Shown here: one piece after another, positions 1 to 11,545 of the stretch
Layout: each line of letters starts with the position of its first letter
How positions within the stretch are numbered: position 1 is the stretch's first letter
Assembly (NCBI GenBank): GCA_012845835.1
Contig: JABAKD010000005.1
Span: 5,544,155 to 5,608,154, forward strand
DNA length: 64,000 nucleotides
Source of the DNA: Undaria pinnatifida
Lineage: Eukaryota; Sar; Phaeophyceae; Laminariales; Alariaceae
Direction of reading: 5' to 3'
Position numbers and translations under genes: made by a program
The notes under the pieces: model-generated
What the model was told of the DNA's origin: nothing
The model's database searches: none
Seen by the model: only the letters and a program-made list of their open reading frames with translations

Positions 1-2741
1 ATGTATTATAGCGCCCAAACTCAATGTATGTACTGTATACATTGTGTCGTATCGGACTCGGTTCCGCACCGTCTGTATGTGCGGTACGTGCTGTATGAGG
101 TCAAGAGCGGACCCGCCCAGGAATTCAATATATTCAACCAACACCTGCTCGGACCATCAAGGGAACAACCTTTTCATATTCCTTCTGGGCCAGCAATCAC
201 AGATCTGATTGTGAAGGAGTCGTGGTGCCGGATGTTGGGAGGGAAGGGACGCAGGGGTATCAGCTTCGCTTGGAGACAGCACCGGTTCTTCTTTGATGGT
301 TTCTTATTATTGGCGTTGAGCTATGAAAAGCTCGAAGGAGACAGGAAAGGGGAAGGAGTGAGAGCATGGGGGTGGGGTGAGGCTCACAGAGTTCGCTTCA
401 CCCTCCAGCATTGCTGCTGTGCTCTCTTCTGGACCTTTACCTATGGAACGTACAAGGAACGTTCTCCTAGGTGTGCTATATTCCCAAGAGCGCTTAACGC
501 GCTTACTTCTACCTATCTTGTCCAGAGGAGGACGCTCCATTACCGAGAACGTTCTTGTGGTATAAGCTAGCTATTCTCTACGGGTTATCCGCTTCACTAA
601 GAATATTCCGTTCTAAGGGAATCTTCTTGTGGCCAATAGACCGTTACTCTGCGGACTATCTTACCGAATCTATTGCCCGCTATACCGACACTCTATTACA
701 TGATCATAAACCAACCCTAGCATCGCTTCTTGCTGCTCTCAACAAAACCGCCGATAACCCTCGCGAGAAACCTGCACAGCTCAGAATTTATCTATTCACA
801 GTTCGATCCTGTCTCTTTCTGCGACTCTCGCTGTGTCCCTGATATATTTGCAATGCTGCTGCTGTTTCGCGGCCACCGGACGTTCCCAAAACATATTCTT
901 AAAGGTATAACGCAACAAAGAGGAACATAAAAGGAAAATAACATGATGAGTCATTTTTGAACCCCGCTGCATATTCGGCTAGACTACGAGCTGGGTCAGC
1001 CAAGACCCTGCCAAACGGGAGAGGTCGACCACGCACCGCCCAATTTTACGTAGTTGGACTACTAGAAACTTTGACACGGCGTTGTTCATGCACCAACCGA
1101 GACGTGTCTTGCCGGGCTTTCTTTTATTTATTTTTCGGTTTTTGAGAGGCATATGACCGCAAATGCAACCCCCAAAAAAAAATAGAAACGCACCTAAACC
1201 TCGTCTGGGATTTGTTTTTCCGAAAGCCAGGCAAGATTTAGTTTCGCATAGGCGTCACGAATACGGTGTTGAAATTCTGGATCGAAACACGCAAAATCGA
1301 GCGGGGCATTTTAGGAAGCATCGTTTTCTTGTCACGCTTGTATTACAATTGTTACACTTGTTTTAAGCACAGGAAAGGAAATCGTTGTGGCCATATTTCG
1401 TGACGGTCGACGAATTGGGCAATAAAACTGATGTAGATCCCTGTGTCCTCAGTGATGCCTCCACAAACTTGTCACCTCAATCGAGAGGTTTTATTCCGGA
1501 ATTAGTCAAAACAAGTTGGTGTTTTTGAGTTTTCGCCGATATCTCGTCGAGTTCGCGTCGAATTCTAAATGCGTCATAATTTTATATAAACCTTTTTTTC
1601 ACGTGCACTGTGATGTGTGTCAGGGTCACTGATTCCAAATTTCTGGCCGTAACTCGTACAGGCTGGGCCAGCCAAGTAACTGCCAAAGACGTAGATTGGC
1701 CATGCCTACCTCAATTTACGTATTTAGGTGTGATTTTTGGACACGATAATGTTGATCATGGGCCAACCGACAAAAGGAAAGCCGGGCTTTTTCTTTTTCT
1801 ATTTTTGTCTGCGAGATATGGCCGATGTTACAATCCCAAAAAAATACAAAAACGCCAATAACTTGCGAAAGAAAAAAAAAAAAGCCCGGCTTCCGTTTGT
1901 GTGCACATTTGGTTTAAATACGTCGTTAAAGTCAGATCAAATTTCTCAAAATTGAGCGAGGCATAGCAAAAATACCATGGTATCCATCTTTGGTCGAAAA
2001 CACTGGACTTATCTATGGAATCGAGTTTTGGTAATATCTCTTGATTGGTGCCGAATTGGGCGATGAAACTAATATCGATGTTTTCCTAGAGTCTTCAGCA
2101 CTGTCTCCACCAAAATTAACCTTGATGGGGATCGACGATATGTATAGGAATTTTGCGTGGAAAAGTTGGTGCTTTTGAGCTATCGCGGATATCTCGGCGA
2201 GATCGAGTAGGGGGAAAAAAATGTTAGAATTGTTCAAATATACTTTTTTGGGGGTGCATGAGCAATGTTGTGTCAGGGTCAGCGCTTCAAATTTTCAAGT
2301 CCTAACTCGTAAAAGCGGTGGCGGTAGAGCTTTCGGACAAATTGTCCGTTTTTTGGTTGGCCTAGCTCTTTAGTACTTCACTGGAAACGACGACTCCATG
2401 CTCGGTTCAATGTTTTATGGCTGGCCGAGCTCGTACCACATCAAGAGAAAGAGAGCGCCACCCCGCAGCGCGGGCGAGAGCTAAAAAAAATGGTGAGTAA
2501 ATTCCGCTGCATGAGCGGCTAAACTATCATACCAAGGGAAGGAGATCGCCACCTCGTAGAGCGAGCGAAAGCTTGTCGGATACAGCCAGATGCTTCAAAG
2601 ACAAGCAAAAGGCACCCGCTTAATGATAAACACACCATTATTTTCTGATTTCCCTCAATAGCGCACGGTCACAAAATGCTAAGCACCAACTTATAGCACG
2701 GCAAGAAAAATCGAAGGCCACCCTCGTCGGCATGCGTTCCC
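1..2741. other. Left flank, no recognisable gene
   Basis: This stretch lies downstream of lysA. I see no protein family in it. The longest open frame, at 1-570 on the plus strand (189 codons), shows no domain, and its composition gives no reason to call it a gene. The part from about 960 to 2330 is a diverged tandem duplication described separately. The rest could be 3' flank of lysA or decayed mobile DNA. Confidence 0.5.
960..2330. repeat. Diverged tandem duplication, unit about 650-670 bp
   Basis: The same series of short landmarks occurs twice in the same order. 'GCTGGGTCAGCCAAG' near 991 returns as 'GCTGGGCCAGCCAAG' near 1662. An A-rich block follows 'GCCGGGCTTT' in both units. 'CGAATTGGGCAATAAAACT' near 1410 returns as 'CGAATTGGGCGATGAAACT' near 2051. 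'GTGTCAGGGTCA' occurs near 1617 and 2271. Spacing is 640-670 bp. The units differ by many substitutions and small indels, so the duplication is old. No coding function is visible. Confidence 0.65.
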
Positions 2742-5700
2742 CTAGGCAACGCCGTCCGGCAACGACATCTCATTCTCGAAGATCTGCTCCACACTCTGAC
2801 GCCGCCTCACGACGTGCAGCTCGCCGCTGGCGTCAAGGAGCACCTGGCGGACACCATTATGGATCGAGCAGACAGGAAATACGAGACATGCGGAATCACG
2901 GGGCGAGTGGATCCACGGGACAAGTATACGGGGTCAGTGCAACAACGGGAGGGGCGGTGTCACGGAATGAGTGGCTTCACCGGACGAGCGGCTTCACGGG
3001 GCGAGTGGGACTAGGGGGGACTAGGGGCTACGGCAGACCCCCCCCCCCTCCTCGTGTCACTCGCCGAACACCTCATGGCGCTTCGCGCTTGGTGCACGCG
3101 ATGTCTGGCTGACCGGTGAAAACAACGTGCTCCATCCCGGCAATTTAGGGGTGCGAGGGTCCATGGTTATACGACTGCGGCCATGCATAAATGAGTACGC
3201 CTCCCCGAGCGAACAAAACCAACAAACTTGCCTCGGGTGCCTCCGGGAAGGAGTTGTAGTTCTTGGCGCTCATGCCGGCCACGTACGCACCGCAGCCCTC
3301 CACCACGATAAGGTCCCCTGCGGGAAAACATGACAGATGGACGGGAGGGGAAGCAGAAGCAAGTGTTTTCGCGATCGCGGGAGCCGCGGCGGGGAAGGGG
3401 GATACGGTGAGCCATGCTTCCGAACGGAGGGGGAGGTGGCGGTTGCGCTGGACCCAGGCGGGAACGAAACGTCGTCAACAGCGAGAGGTAGTTCATGGAT
3501 GGATGGATGGATGGATGGATGGATGAATGGATGGATGACCCGAGCTACGGTTTTATAGCATAATAACCCCATTAGCTCGAAAGTCCATAAAACTCTGAGT
3601 AAAAGCGAGCGTGATACAAGACTACATGGCCGTGCATTTTGCCAAACAACAAAACCGCGAAGGGCTTGCAAACAAATAGAGGAGGCCCTCGCGAGACAGC
3701 CTCTGAGCCGCTTACGTAACAGCCCCCAGAACTGCCCCTTCTACCACGATTCGGTAGATCGAAAAAAAAATGCCCGTGGCCTGCCTGTCGTGCACGCTGC
3801 CTCACCAATCTCAGCCTTCTCGAGAGTTCGAGTGTCGATCTCCGACGCCGATCCGGGCATGGGAGTCAGCAGATCCCCCGACTCGCAGCAGTGGCCGACA
3901 ACAACGTACTCCGCGGTCGCGTCGCCGCCGGTGCCATCACCCTGCGCATAGAGCGGGTCGAAATGCGACACCAGCGATGGGTGCATGAATATCCGGGAAT
4001 GATTTGGGGCGTTGGCACTCTAAATCCGCGCGCTGTCGCGTTTTGTCGAATGGCGGTGTGATGGGAGTCATTAAGGTGGTACGCTGTGAGACGCTCTTGA
4101 GTGAGCGTCAACATTTCTAGTAATATTAATAGTATAAAATATGCGTACGCTTGCTTCCGGATGAAGGGCGGCAGCAGGGGTCTCGTCTCAACATCTGCTG
4201 TGCATGGGGAAGGGCGTCATTGTCGCAGCGTGCCACGCGGCTTAAACGTGAGGTCTGGTACGTGTTAACAGTGCAAACCTCCGTGCCCCTCCTTTAACGT
4301 TTTTCTGTGCTTTCAGGGCAGGTTTAGGAGAAAGGACATAACCGACCTGTCGACTATCATGAAAGCGAAACAAAAGCAACCACCGTGATAGCATACCTCG
4401 ACTATCACAACAGCGTAGCAATAACCACGCCACAAAAAAACTCCCCAAAACTTGGATAGGCTGGTACAACGGCAACTAGAATCCGCCTTGGGTACAACTC
4501 CGTCGCCGAACAACGCACGAACGGGGAGACGGGCGAGCCACGCGCCATTTGTGAAAGGAAAGCGCATGCGCCCTCCCGCACCTCCCTCGAATAAATCCCT
4601 CCACGAACAAAAAACAATTATCGCCTCCATCACATGTGAACTCCTTACCTTGGAAGGTACGACCACGATGGGGTGCAAGGCACCGTACAGGGACGGTCTC
4701 AGCAGCTCCGTCATGCCGGCGTCAAGCTTGATGAACTCGTAGCCCAGAGCACCGGTGCTGACCAAGTCCTGGCCGCGCGGAGAGTTACAGACGCAATCAA
4801 CCACCCGAACAAGCACGGGAGGAAGAAAGATAAACTATTCGACCAGCCAAGCTTACCAGCACCAAGTTGTGACCCCGTACCTGAAGAGAACGAGCAGAGC
4901 AATCGGTGGAAACGAAAACAATTCCGCTAGTACCAATGTACACGAAGTGCTAAATTTACGTGTACTTCAACTACTACCACTGCTGTGGCGTATTTCTATT
5001 AATACGATATTGCTATTAATACTACTACTACTGCTGCTGTTAATTCTACCAAAAAATCCATTGCTGCTGCTGTTGATACTTCTACCTCTACTGCTACTAC
5101 CAGTGCTAGTACTGCTGCTACTGTCGTTGCTGCAAAGGCTACCAATGCCGTTACTGCTACCCCTTCCTCCGTTACTACTACTGTTTGGCTGCACGCTATA
5201 TTTGAAAGTTGTTCGCTCCACATTCATAGCCACGAAAGTAAAAAAAAAATGCTACCTCCCCCAGCCGGCCCTCCTTCCCCTCCTCTCCCCTTCCATCCCC
5301 CATCCCCTGGCCCGAACAACCTCCCCATCAACTCAACGCATACACTCGTACCTGTACGCTGCACACCATGCTTCCAGCATTGGCTACCAAGAACGTTCCT
5401 GGTTCAATTTCAAGCTTCAGCTCCCGCCCGGTTTCCTCTGCGAACTTGACAAAATCCCCCTTCACCGGGGCACCGATCGCTTGCAGATCTGTGGATTCCT
5501 CTCCAGACATTCGGCCAGTCTACCGTGGTTCATTTTTCAACATTGGAGGCGTAACACGTGATTAAGGGATAGGGCGGGATGGCGTTAGGGGTAAGAGGAA
5601 GGGGGAGGGGGAGGGGTGGGGGGAGGGGTGGTGATAAGAAGAGGGGGGAGGGGCAGAGCTAGGGAGGGGAGGGGCAGAGCTAGGGAGGCGAGGGGCAGAG

Positions 5701-8700
5701 CTAGGGTGGGGAGGGTGATGGCGGTTGTCATCGTAGCAAGCGTGCGCATAAAATGCAGGCGGGCTTGCTCATCGGAGCGTCAAGAAGAAGCTACCCTGCA
5801 CTCTTCCAACCTACTCCAGCACAGAAAGCAGCGGCGGTAAAAAAAGGGGGGGTCAGCGAAAGGTGGGTGACAGGAAGAAATTATATCGAATTCAGCAGGG
5901 GCAAGTAAATCATGGCGAGGGACGCGAGAAATGTGGAAGCGACGACCCAGAGAAAAAGGCACAAACATAACGACATGGGGGCGGGGAGTTGATGCCGTGA
6001 TGAGGCGGACGATCATGATACCGTAGAACCCGTACCTCCACCCCACCCGAAAAAAAACGCGAAAAGAAGCAAGACTCAGTCACTGCGGAGATCTTCCGCC
6101 AGCCCGTCAGACCCTTCAACAAACTATAACACCACGGGTATGCGCAAGAGGGTACCCTCCCGCCCCGAATCTCGAGAGGGTACCTTCCCCCCCCTCTCTC
6201 CCCCGCCAATCTCAGCACACCCAGTAAAACGTACCTTGTAGCCGCCTCCCAGGTTCAAGGTGGTGACAGTTGGGAACTGTCGCACAAGGTCCAAGCTCAT
6301 GCCAGAAACCTGCTCGAGACGGAAAGGAAGCGGTCAGCAAAAACGCGGCGTAAGTTTTCCGCAAGGATGGTGCGCATCAGTCTCGTCGCCATCGTCGCCA
6401 TCCTCGTTCAAACTAGGGAAATTTCTGCTTGGCTACGTGATCTAGATCATCTAGATCCTCTATCTGTCGTGATAATATAAGCAGGATCTGTGTTCAGATC
6501 CAACCCAGGGAACATGTGCTAGATTGTTGAGACCATCCCGCTCTAACCCGGCAACATGATACAGAGGCCATGCACATCATATTAACCAGGAATAAATCTG
6601 CCCTGGAAGCCATAGATCGTATAGATCATAGGGATCTGATATACCACATGCCCTGGAAGACATAGATTATATAGATCATTGACAGGGATCTGATATGTCC
6701 CATGTGTGTACTCTTTTCTACCATAAACTTAATCCGCGACTACATTAGCTGCCCTTCCTTCTATGCAAGCGCGCCTGTCACCTTCTGCCACACTGCTGGG
6801 TCGGACCCCGAGCCGATGTGCGTGTGCACCCGGGAAACCGTGAGGTCACCCCCGGCACATATCTCTTTCACCTCGTCCGCCCACTCGTACCAGATACCTA
6901 TACATGGAGCGTTGTCGTATTTGAGGAAATGCATTGACCAAAAGAGGGCAAGGTGAAGCGAAGTGCAGGGGCAATGCTTTACGCGGAAACAGTACGATAC
7001 CATACCAACTACATAAAGAAGTAAGTCCACAAGGAAATAACAAGAAACCTAAGAAAGCAAAAAGCAAATAAATCGAGACACACGCAATCAGCGTAACGAG
7101 AAAAGTCGAACGGCAGAAAAGCGAAGATCCAGGCAAGAAAAGCGAAGATCCAGGGAATTGAATCGCACAAAGTCAACCATAAAGCTCGAAAAAAAAATAT
7201 ATATATACTCCGGAGTATATTATATGCCCCGTAATACAACAACGCTGTGCGACGTGCTCCTGTAGGTCAAACCTGACGGCAAGTGCCTTTCGATCAAGCC
7301 TAGGTGCTTAGCTTTTGCCACCTGATGCTCGGCGCGTGTCTCATTGTGCAACAATAGCGGTTGCTCGTGACGCGCGCAAGTACCTGGCTGACGCCTGGGT
7401 CGATAGGGTCGATACTGCCCAGGTTTCTCCAAAATCCCCTACCGCCTCTCGCGTGAACCACAAAGAAATAAGCATACCCACGACGACGACGGCCACCACA
7501 ACAACAGCACCAGGGACCACCACGGACCCCTGACAACACCACAACCAATCAACAACCACCACCAACCCCGCCTCCTCCAACCCCACCGCCAACACCAACA
7601 TCACCACCATCCTCTCACCAAACGAGGAGGAAGGACCGCCGACGTTCGTGCTCTTAGTTCCGCCCGATCCTAGGCCGGGGTTGAAGCGTACGCCGATAGA
7701 CGACCCAGGCGCCTCCTGTGCCAGCCTCCTCAGCTGACTCAGGGAGCACGCGTTGATGCCCACTCCCATCCCAAGAAGCTCTGCGGCATCGACAGGGAGT
7801 TCCTGCGAGCTGGTGGGCAGGTGGGAGAGAGGCCGGGGGGGGGGGGGGGCGGCAGCTTGGTGCGGGGGGAGGGGGGTAAGGTCGTACCAGCTGCTGCAGA
7901 GTGATCCCTCACCAAACATGGTACTGGAATATTCCGAGTACTGGAATATTTCAAATGCATCCCAATTCATAGCTCGTTCAAGGTTCAATAGCGCATATGC
8001 CCCTCGGGTCCGCATGTTCTTTCTGTCAACTTTCTGTCAACCGGCCAACGGGGTCAACGCAGGCGGCGTACAAAACTGAAGCGCCTACACAGCGGACAGA
8101 TACATCATGAACACCCTAATACGGTGTACGCCCATCGCAACGCTTCGGGCGCAGAAAATGATTCCAACCTTCACCGACGTGCAACCCGGGCTGCTTTCCA
8201 AGGCAACAGGCCCCACCCCCACCGCCACCTCGCCTCCTCGCGCCGTAACGTCAGCCGTAACGTCAGGCGACAGGGTCGACCGTGTTTCAAACCTTAAATA
8301 AATAGACAACAGCATGGAAAACATTTCATATTTTTACGTGGCGGCTGTGTATCTTTTTCGGGAAAAACGCGCGGCGAAGCCGCGCTCGGGTCGTGCTTCG
8401 GAGCAGCGTTAGCTCGCGGTTACGGCTAGGATTGCGTAAGGTCGTGATTCGAACAAACAACCCCACAAGCAAATGTGAGAAATCGTATACAACAGGAGGT
8501 GCCAATATTTTCCATACAGTATCTGGCATGTTTTGAGATCTGACCCTAGTCGATGGAGTAAATCGCGCCACACTTGACACACCTTAGGCAAAGCTTCTCA
8601 GGGGACACTCCTGCCGCTATCGCCCTCTTAACCTCCCACCCGCTGCTGCAGTCGAAGCTCAACCCGAGGCTGGGAGCGGGGCGTCGGTCCAAGTTACGCG

Positions 8701-11310
8701 CACGCAAGGGGTAGACGGGGAAGGGGAGAGGGGAAGAGGGGGGGGGGGGGAGGTTAGTGGGAAAGTAGTGAGCAAGCAGCGCAGCGTAGCACCGGACGGT
8801 CCATGGGCTGTATTAAGGACAGTGTAGGGGTGGACGGTTGGGGGTGGGGGGGGGCAAGGGTAGGATGTCGACAAAGAGGGAGGGAATAAACCCACGTTCA
8901 AGAAAGTGCACTACGTTCGACGGAACTGCTCATGAACAGCGTTAGCAACAGCTTTAACAATGGCAACCACTCTCGCGTTAAGTAGATACCGCCGCCTACC
9001 GCTCCGCCAGAGCGGGCGGGGGGGCGAGGAATATCCTCAAACACAGACAGATGTGATATACAGCCGGGATAGAACGATGCGGGAGTCCGACTCGGTTGAT
9101 AGTCTGATTGGGGTGTCCGTCGGTAGGTCGGTTGATCGGTGTGCATAGGTCGCTTGGACGCCGTGCTGAGTCCTGCATCCGAAAATTGCTAGGAGACGGA
9201 ATTTAAGGCCCGTGACGGACGGTCGTCGAAGTCGTAAATATACAAAAAAAATAATGTGGGAGCTCCCAAAAGTGTGACTGACAGCACCCAAAAAACGGAA
9301 ATCTCCTGAAGTTTTGGATTGCACCTGTTGAACAGCTGCAGCACCGCCTTGTTGGGCAGGCTCTTCATGGCGTACCGTACCGTCAGGCCGTACGCATGGG
9401 GAAAGGCCAGACAAGCCTCCGCGTTGCTCTTCAGGGTAGCCGCGTCGTACACGTAGGCCGGGGTGCCTACCGCCGCCTTCGTGGCGCGAGCCGTCTGGCG
9501 AACGAAAACCACGAGAGAGGGGGGACGAAAATCAGAGAACGACGAAAATCAAAAGCAATGCTAAAAAGTATCGTGTGAGAAAAAGCAGAACAACGAGCAA
9601 CGCAAACCACTACCAGGTAGCAAACTAACAAGGGAGAAAATGGACTCAAGACTGAATTCCTTGATGTATCGGCACATGGTGGTATTTGTATTGCTGGCGA
9701 GGCGCTGGAAAAAAATGCTTTCAGCACTGCACTCTCGTGAAACGGATAAACAAATTGGATCCACTTGACTTCGTAATAAAATAATACTTGCCACCCTCCA
9801 ACGCGCAGCTGAGTTTCAACGTCGATCGCCCGTGAACATTCAAAAAGTAGCATGCGGGAAGGCCATAAAAAGGAAAGCGTTGCACGACCACCTCCATTCT
9901 GTACCTACCTATAGCTTAGTATCGATCCAATCCACCTGCTGTCCTTGGTCCTTTCTGCTTGTCATTGCATGCTCACCTACCTTCATTGGACTGTTGACAG
10001 AAAACTTGCAGGAGTTGGAAAAGGGGTAAACAATCGACAATACATCGGCGGTTTCTGCTTGCGTCCTGTTTCTTTCGCTACAATGTACCTTGGGAGTCAA
10101 GAACTTGAGCTTCTCCAGCTGCTGTCCTTCCGCCGTCTCGACGGCCACTCTTCGAGGCGCAACCGCCCCGCGCGACGACGCCTCCCTAACCCCAGCGGTG
10201 TTCCAGCCCTTGGCAGACGAAATGCCCGCCGCCGCGTTCCGAGCCCCCAAAGACGAGGCTGGGGTCACGAAAGCGGAACATGTCTGTCAAGCAGGGCGGA
10301 TACGAACGCCAAGGAAGGGGGAAAGAGGAGGAGGATTCGGGAGGTTGAACCCGTGTTTTTTGCTGTTATGATTAGCGGTGGAAACCCGTGCGCGGTGGGG
10401 GCATACCGGCATTAGTGGTAGTCATGCCAGGTTTTCTCATCGGAGTGCCACACAGCCGTAGTAGATTGAGCGTTGAGCCCACCATTTTATACAAGTACCC
10501 AAAACTTACCGTCCGTGGTTGTAGTATCCTTGGAACCTACCGGCAATCTCATCGGGCAAGTGTCATGTAACAACGTCGTCAGGGGGAACGAATACAAGCC
10601 ACAAAGAACGAACAAAACAGAGGCACTTCAGGGGAAACAAGGTATTTACCCAGAAGAAGCGCCTCTGTTCTGTGTTTTGTTGCAGGTACCGTATACTGTT
10701 CTGTAGCAGTTTGGAATCCGGGTACGATGTACTACTGCTGACTGCTGGGGTCTTGACTACGCTTGGCTCAGGGCGGGGGGGTGGTTAAGGGTGACGACGA
10801 CTTATCATGCGAGCTCCTTGCACGCCGTAACTCGTGGTGTTGACTGTGTTGATGCTATAAGTAGAATACCATGGCGTATGGGGCATGCACAACAATGATG
10901 TTCAGCTGCTCAAAGGTCTCAAGGTTCAAAAAGGTGTGTGTGTCTTATGTGTCAGTGTGTTGCGAATCGTGGTGAGAAGCAACGACTCAACACATGCGAA
11001 CACCTGTTGCTCAGAGGCGCAAAGTTGAAGTTGCTACCGTGAGTAGCTCAGGAGGAACCAAGTAGTAGCAGGTAAACATCGCACAGCGTAGTCCACATAC
11101 AGCAGTTGCTGCAGTGGGACGAAGAAGAACGCTACGAATGAACCATTGGTTGGTTGTGGATTGTGGATTGTAGACCGGCCCACTTCGTGAGCACAGAGCA
11201 CAAGAGAGTCACACAAACGCACTAGCCTAGCGACTCACCTGGACGTGCAAAGCAGCCAATGCGGCCACCAGCACTGCCTGGGAGGACCGCGTTCTGGACT
11301 TCGACACCAT
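2742..11310 (-). CDS. lysA: Diaminopimelate decarboxylase, plastid-targeted (12 exons, 505 aa)
   Basis: The enzyme decarboxylates meso-diaminopimelate to L-lysine using PLP, the last step of the DAP pathway. Exons, in transcript order: 11310-11239, 10283-10089, 9494-9325, 8669-8583, 7809-7619, 6897-6782, 6309-6235, 5519-5352, 4768-4649, 3941-3806, 3317-3232, 2843-2742; total 1518 nt, phases consistent. Residues 1-24 form a signal peptide; CSAFVTP at its junction with exon 2 resembles the heterokont plastid ASAFAP motif. Visible family marks are YAMK with the PLP lysine at K133, HTHIGSGSD (263-271), NLGGGYK (296-302), EPG (341-343), GHCCESGD with the catalytic cysteine region (414-421) and AKNYN (461-465). 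All key motifs are intact. The intron between the last two exons has a GC donor (GAG|GCAAGT). The start ATG is the only one in frame before the signal peptide. Introns hold only repeats and low-complexity DNA. Confidence 0.94.
3058..3205. repeat. Dispersed repeat, copy in the last lysA intron
   Basis: The stretch running from 'ACTCGCCGAACACCTCA' through 'CGCTTGGTGCA' to the 'GCATAAATGAGTACGCC' area matches 54154-54330, where the same landmarks occur in the same order and orientation with small indels. It lies in the intron 3231-2844 (minus sense) of lysA. Its function is unknown; it is probably a fragment of a mobile element. Confidence 0.55.
3494..3535. repeat. (GGAT)n microsatellite
   Basis: About ten near-perfect GGAT/GATG tetranucleotides lie in a lysA intron. 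Confidence 0.9.
4967..5195. repeat. Degenerate triplet repeat (CTR)n in lysA intron
   Basis: The plus strand is built from CTA, CTG and TTG triplets for over 200 bp. Every frame therefore gives leucine-, serine- or valine-rich open reading, which is not a gene. It sits in the lysA intron 5351-4769. Confidence 0.75.
5646..5714. repeat. Tandem repeat, about 22 bp x 3
   Basis: The unit 'GAGGGGCAGAGCTAGGGAGG' occurs three times with one or two changes, in the lysA intron 6234-5520. Confidence 0.85.
6583..6702. repeat. Tandem duplication, about 60 bp x 2
   Basis: Two copies of a segment start with 'CCCTGGAAG' and end with 'AGGGATCTGATAT', rich in 'ATAGATCAT'. They lie upstream of the exon at 6782, in the lysA intron 6781-6310. 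Confidence 0.7.
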
Positions 11311-11545
11311 TGCTGTCGTCACTCTGTTAGCTGCTCTTGGTGTTGACTACTGTCTGAAGCTACGCAGTAGTACGTCCCTAAGGTCGTTTATCATGCGAGG
11401 GAGTTCGATATTTCTAGGTGGCTTTCTATTGCGGGATAATATGCAGATTCGTTGCTGCTGGATTTCGCCATCTGGTGCGCCTGTGAAGAGCTGGCGCAGC
11501 GTTGCGGCTCGCTGCAGGTGTCAGCAACAACACGATATAGTCGCC
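11311..11545. promoter_or_regulatory. Short divergent promoter region, lysA / TRAPPC6
   Basis: Only 235 bp separate the lysA start codon (minus strand) from the chosen TRAPPC6 start codon (plus strand), so both promoters and both 5'UTRs must overlap here. I see no clear TATA box. If TRAPPC6 used the upstream in-frame ATG at 11393, the spacer would be only 82 bp, which is a reason to prefer 11546. Confidence 0.55.

Noticed and set aside
4755-5561. 268-codon plus-strand frame rich in Leu/Pro
   Set aside because: It is built on the degenerate CTR triplet repeat and on antisense lysA exon sequence.
7220-7432. Minus-strand frame with '[16 protein letters not shown]' as a possible lysA exon
   Set aside because: The lysA frame joins directly from the donor after 7619 to the acceptor before 6897 (SSFG then IWYEW). 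Adding this piece would break the conserved motif and the phase.
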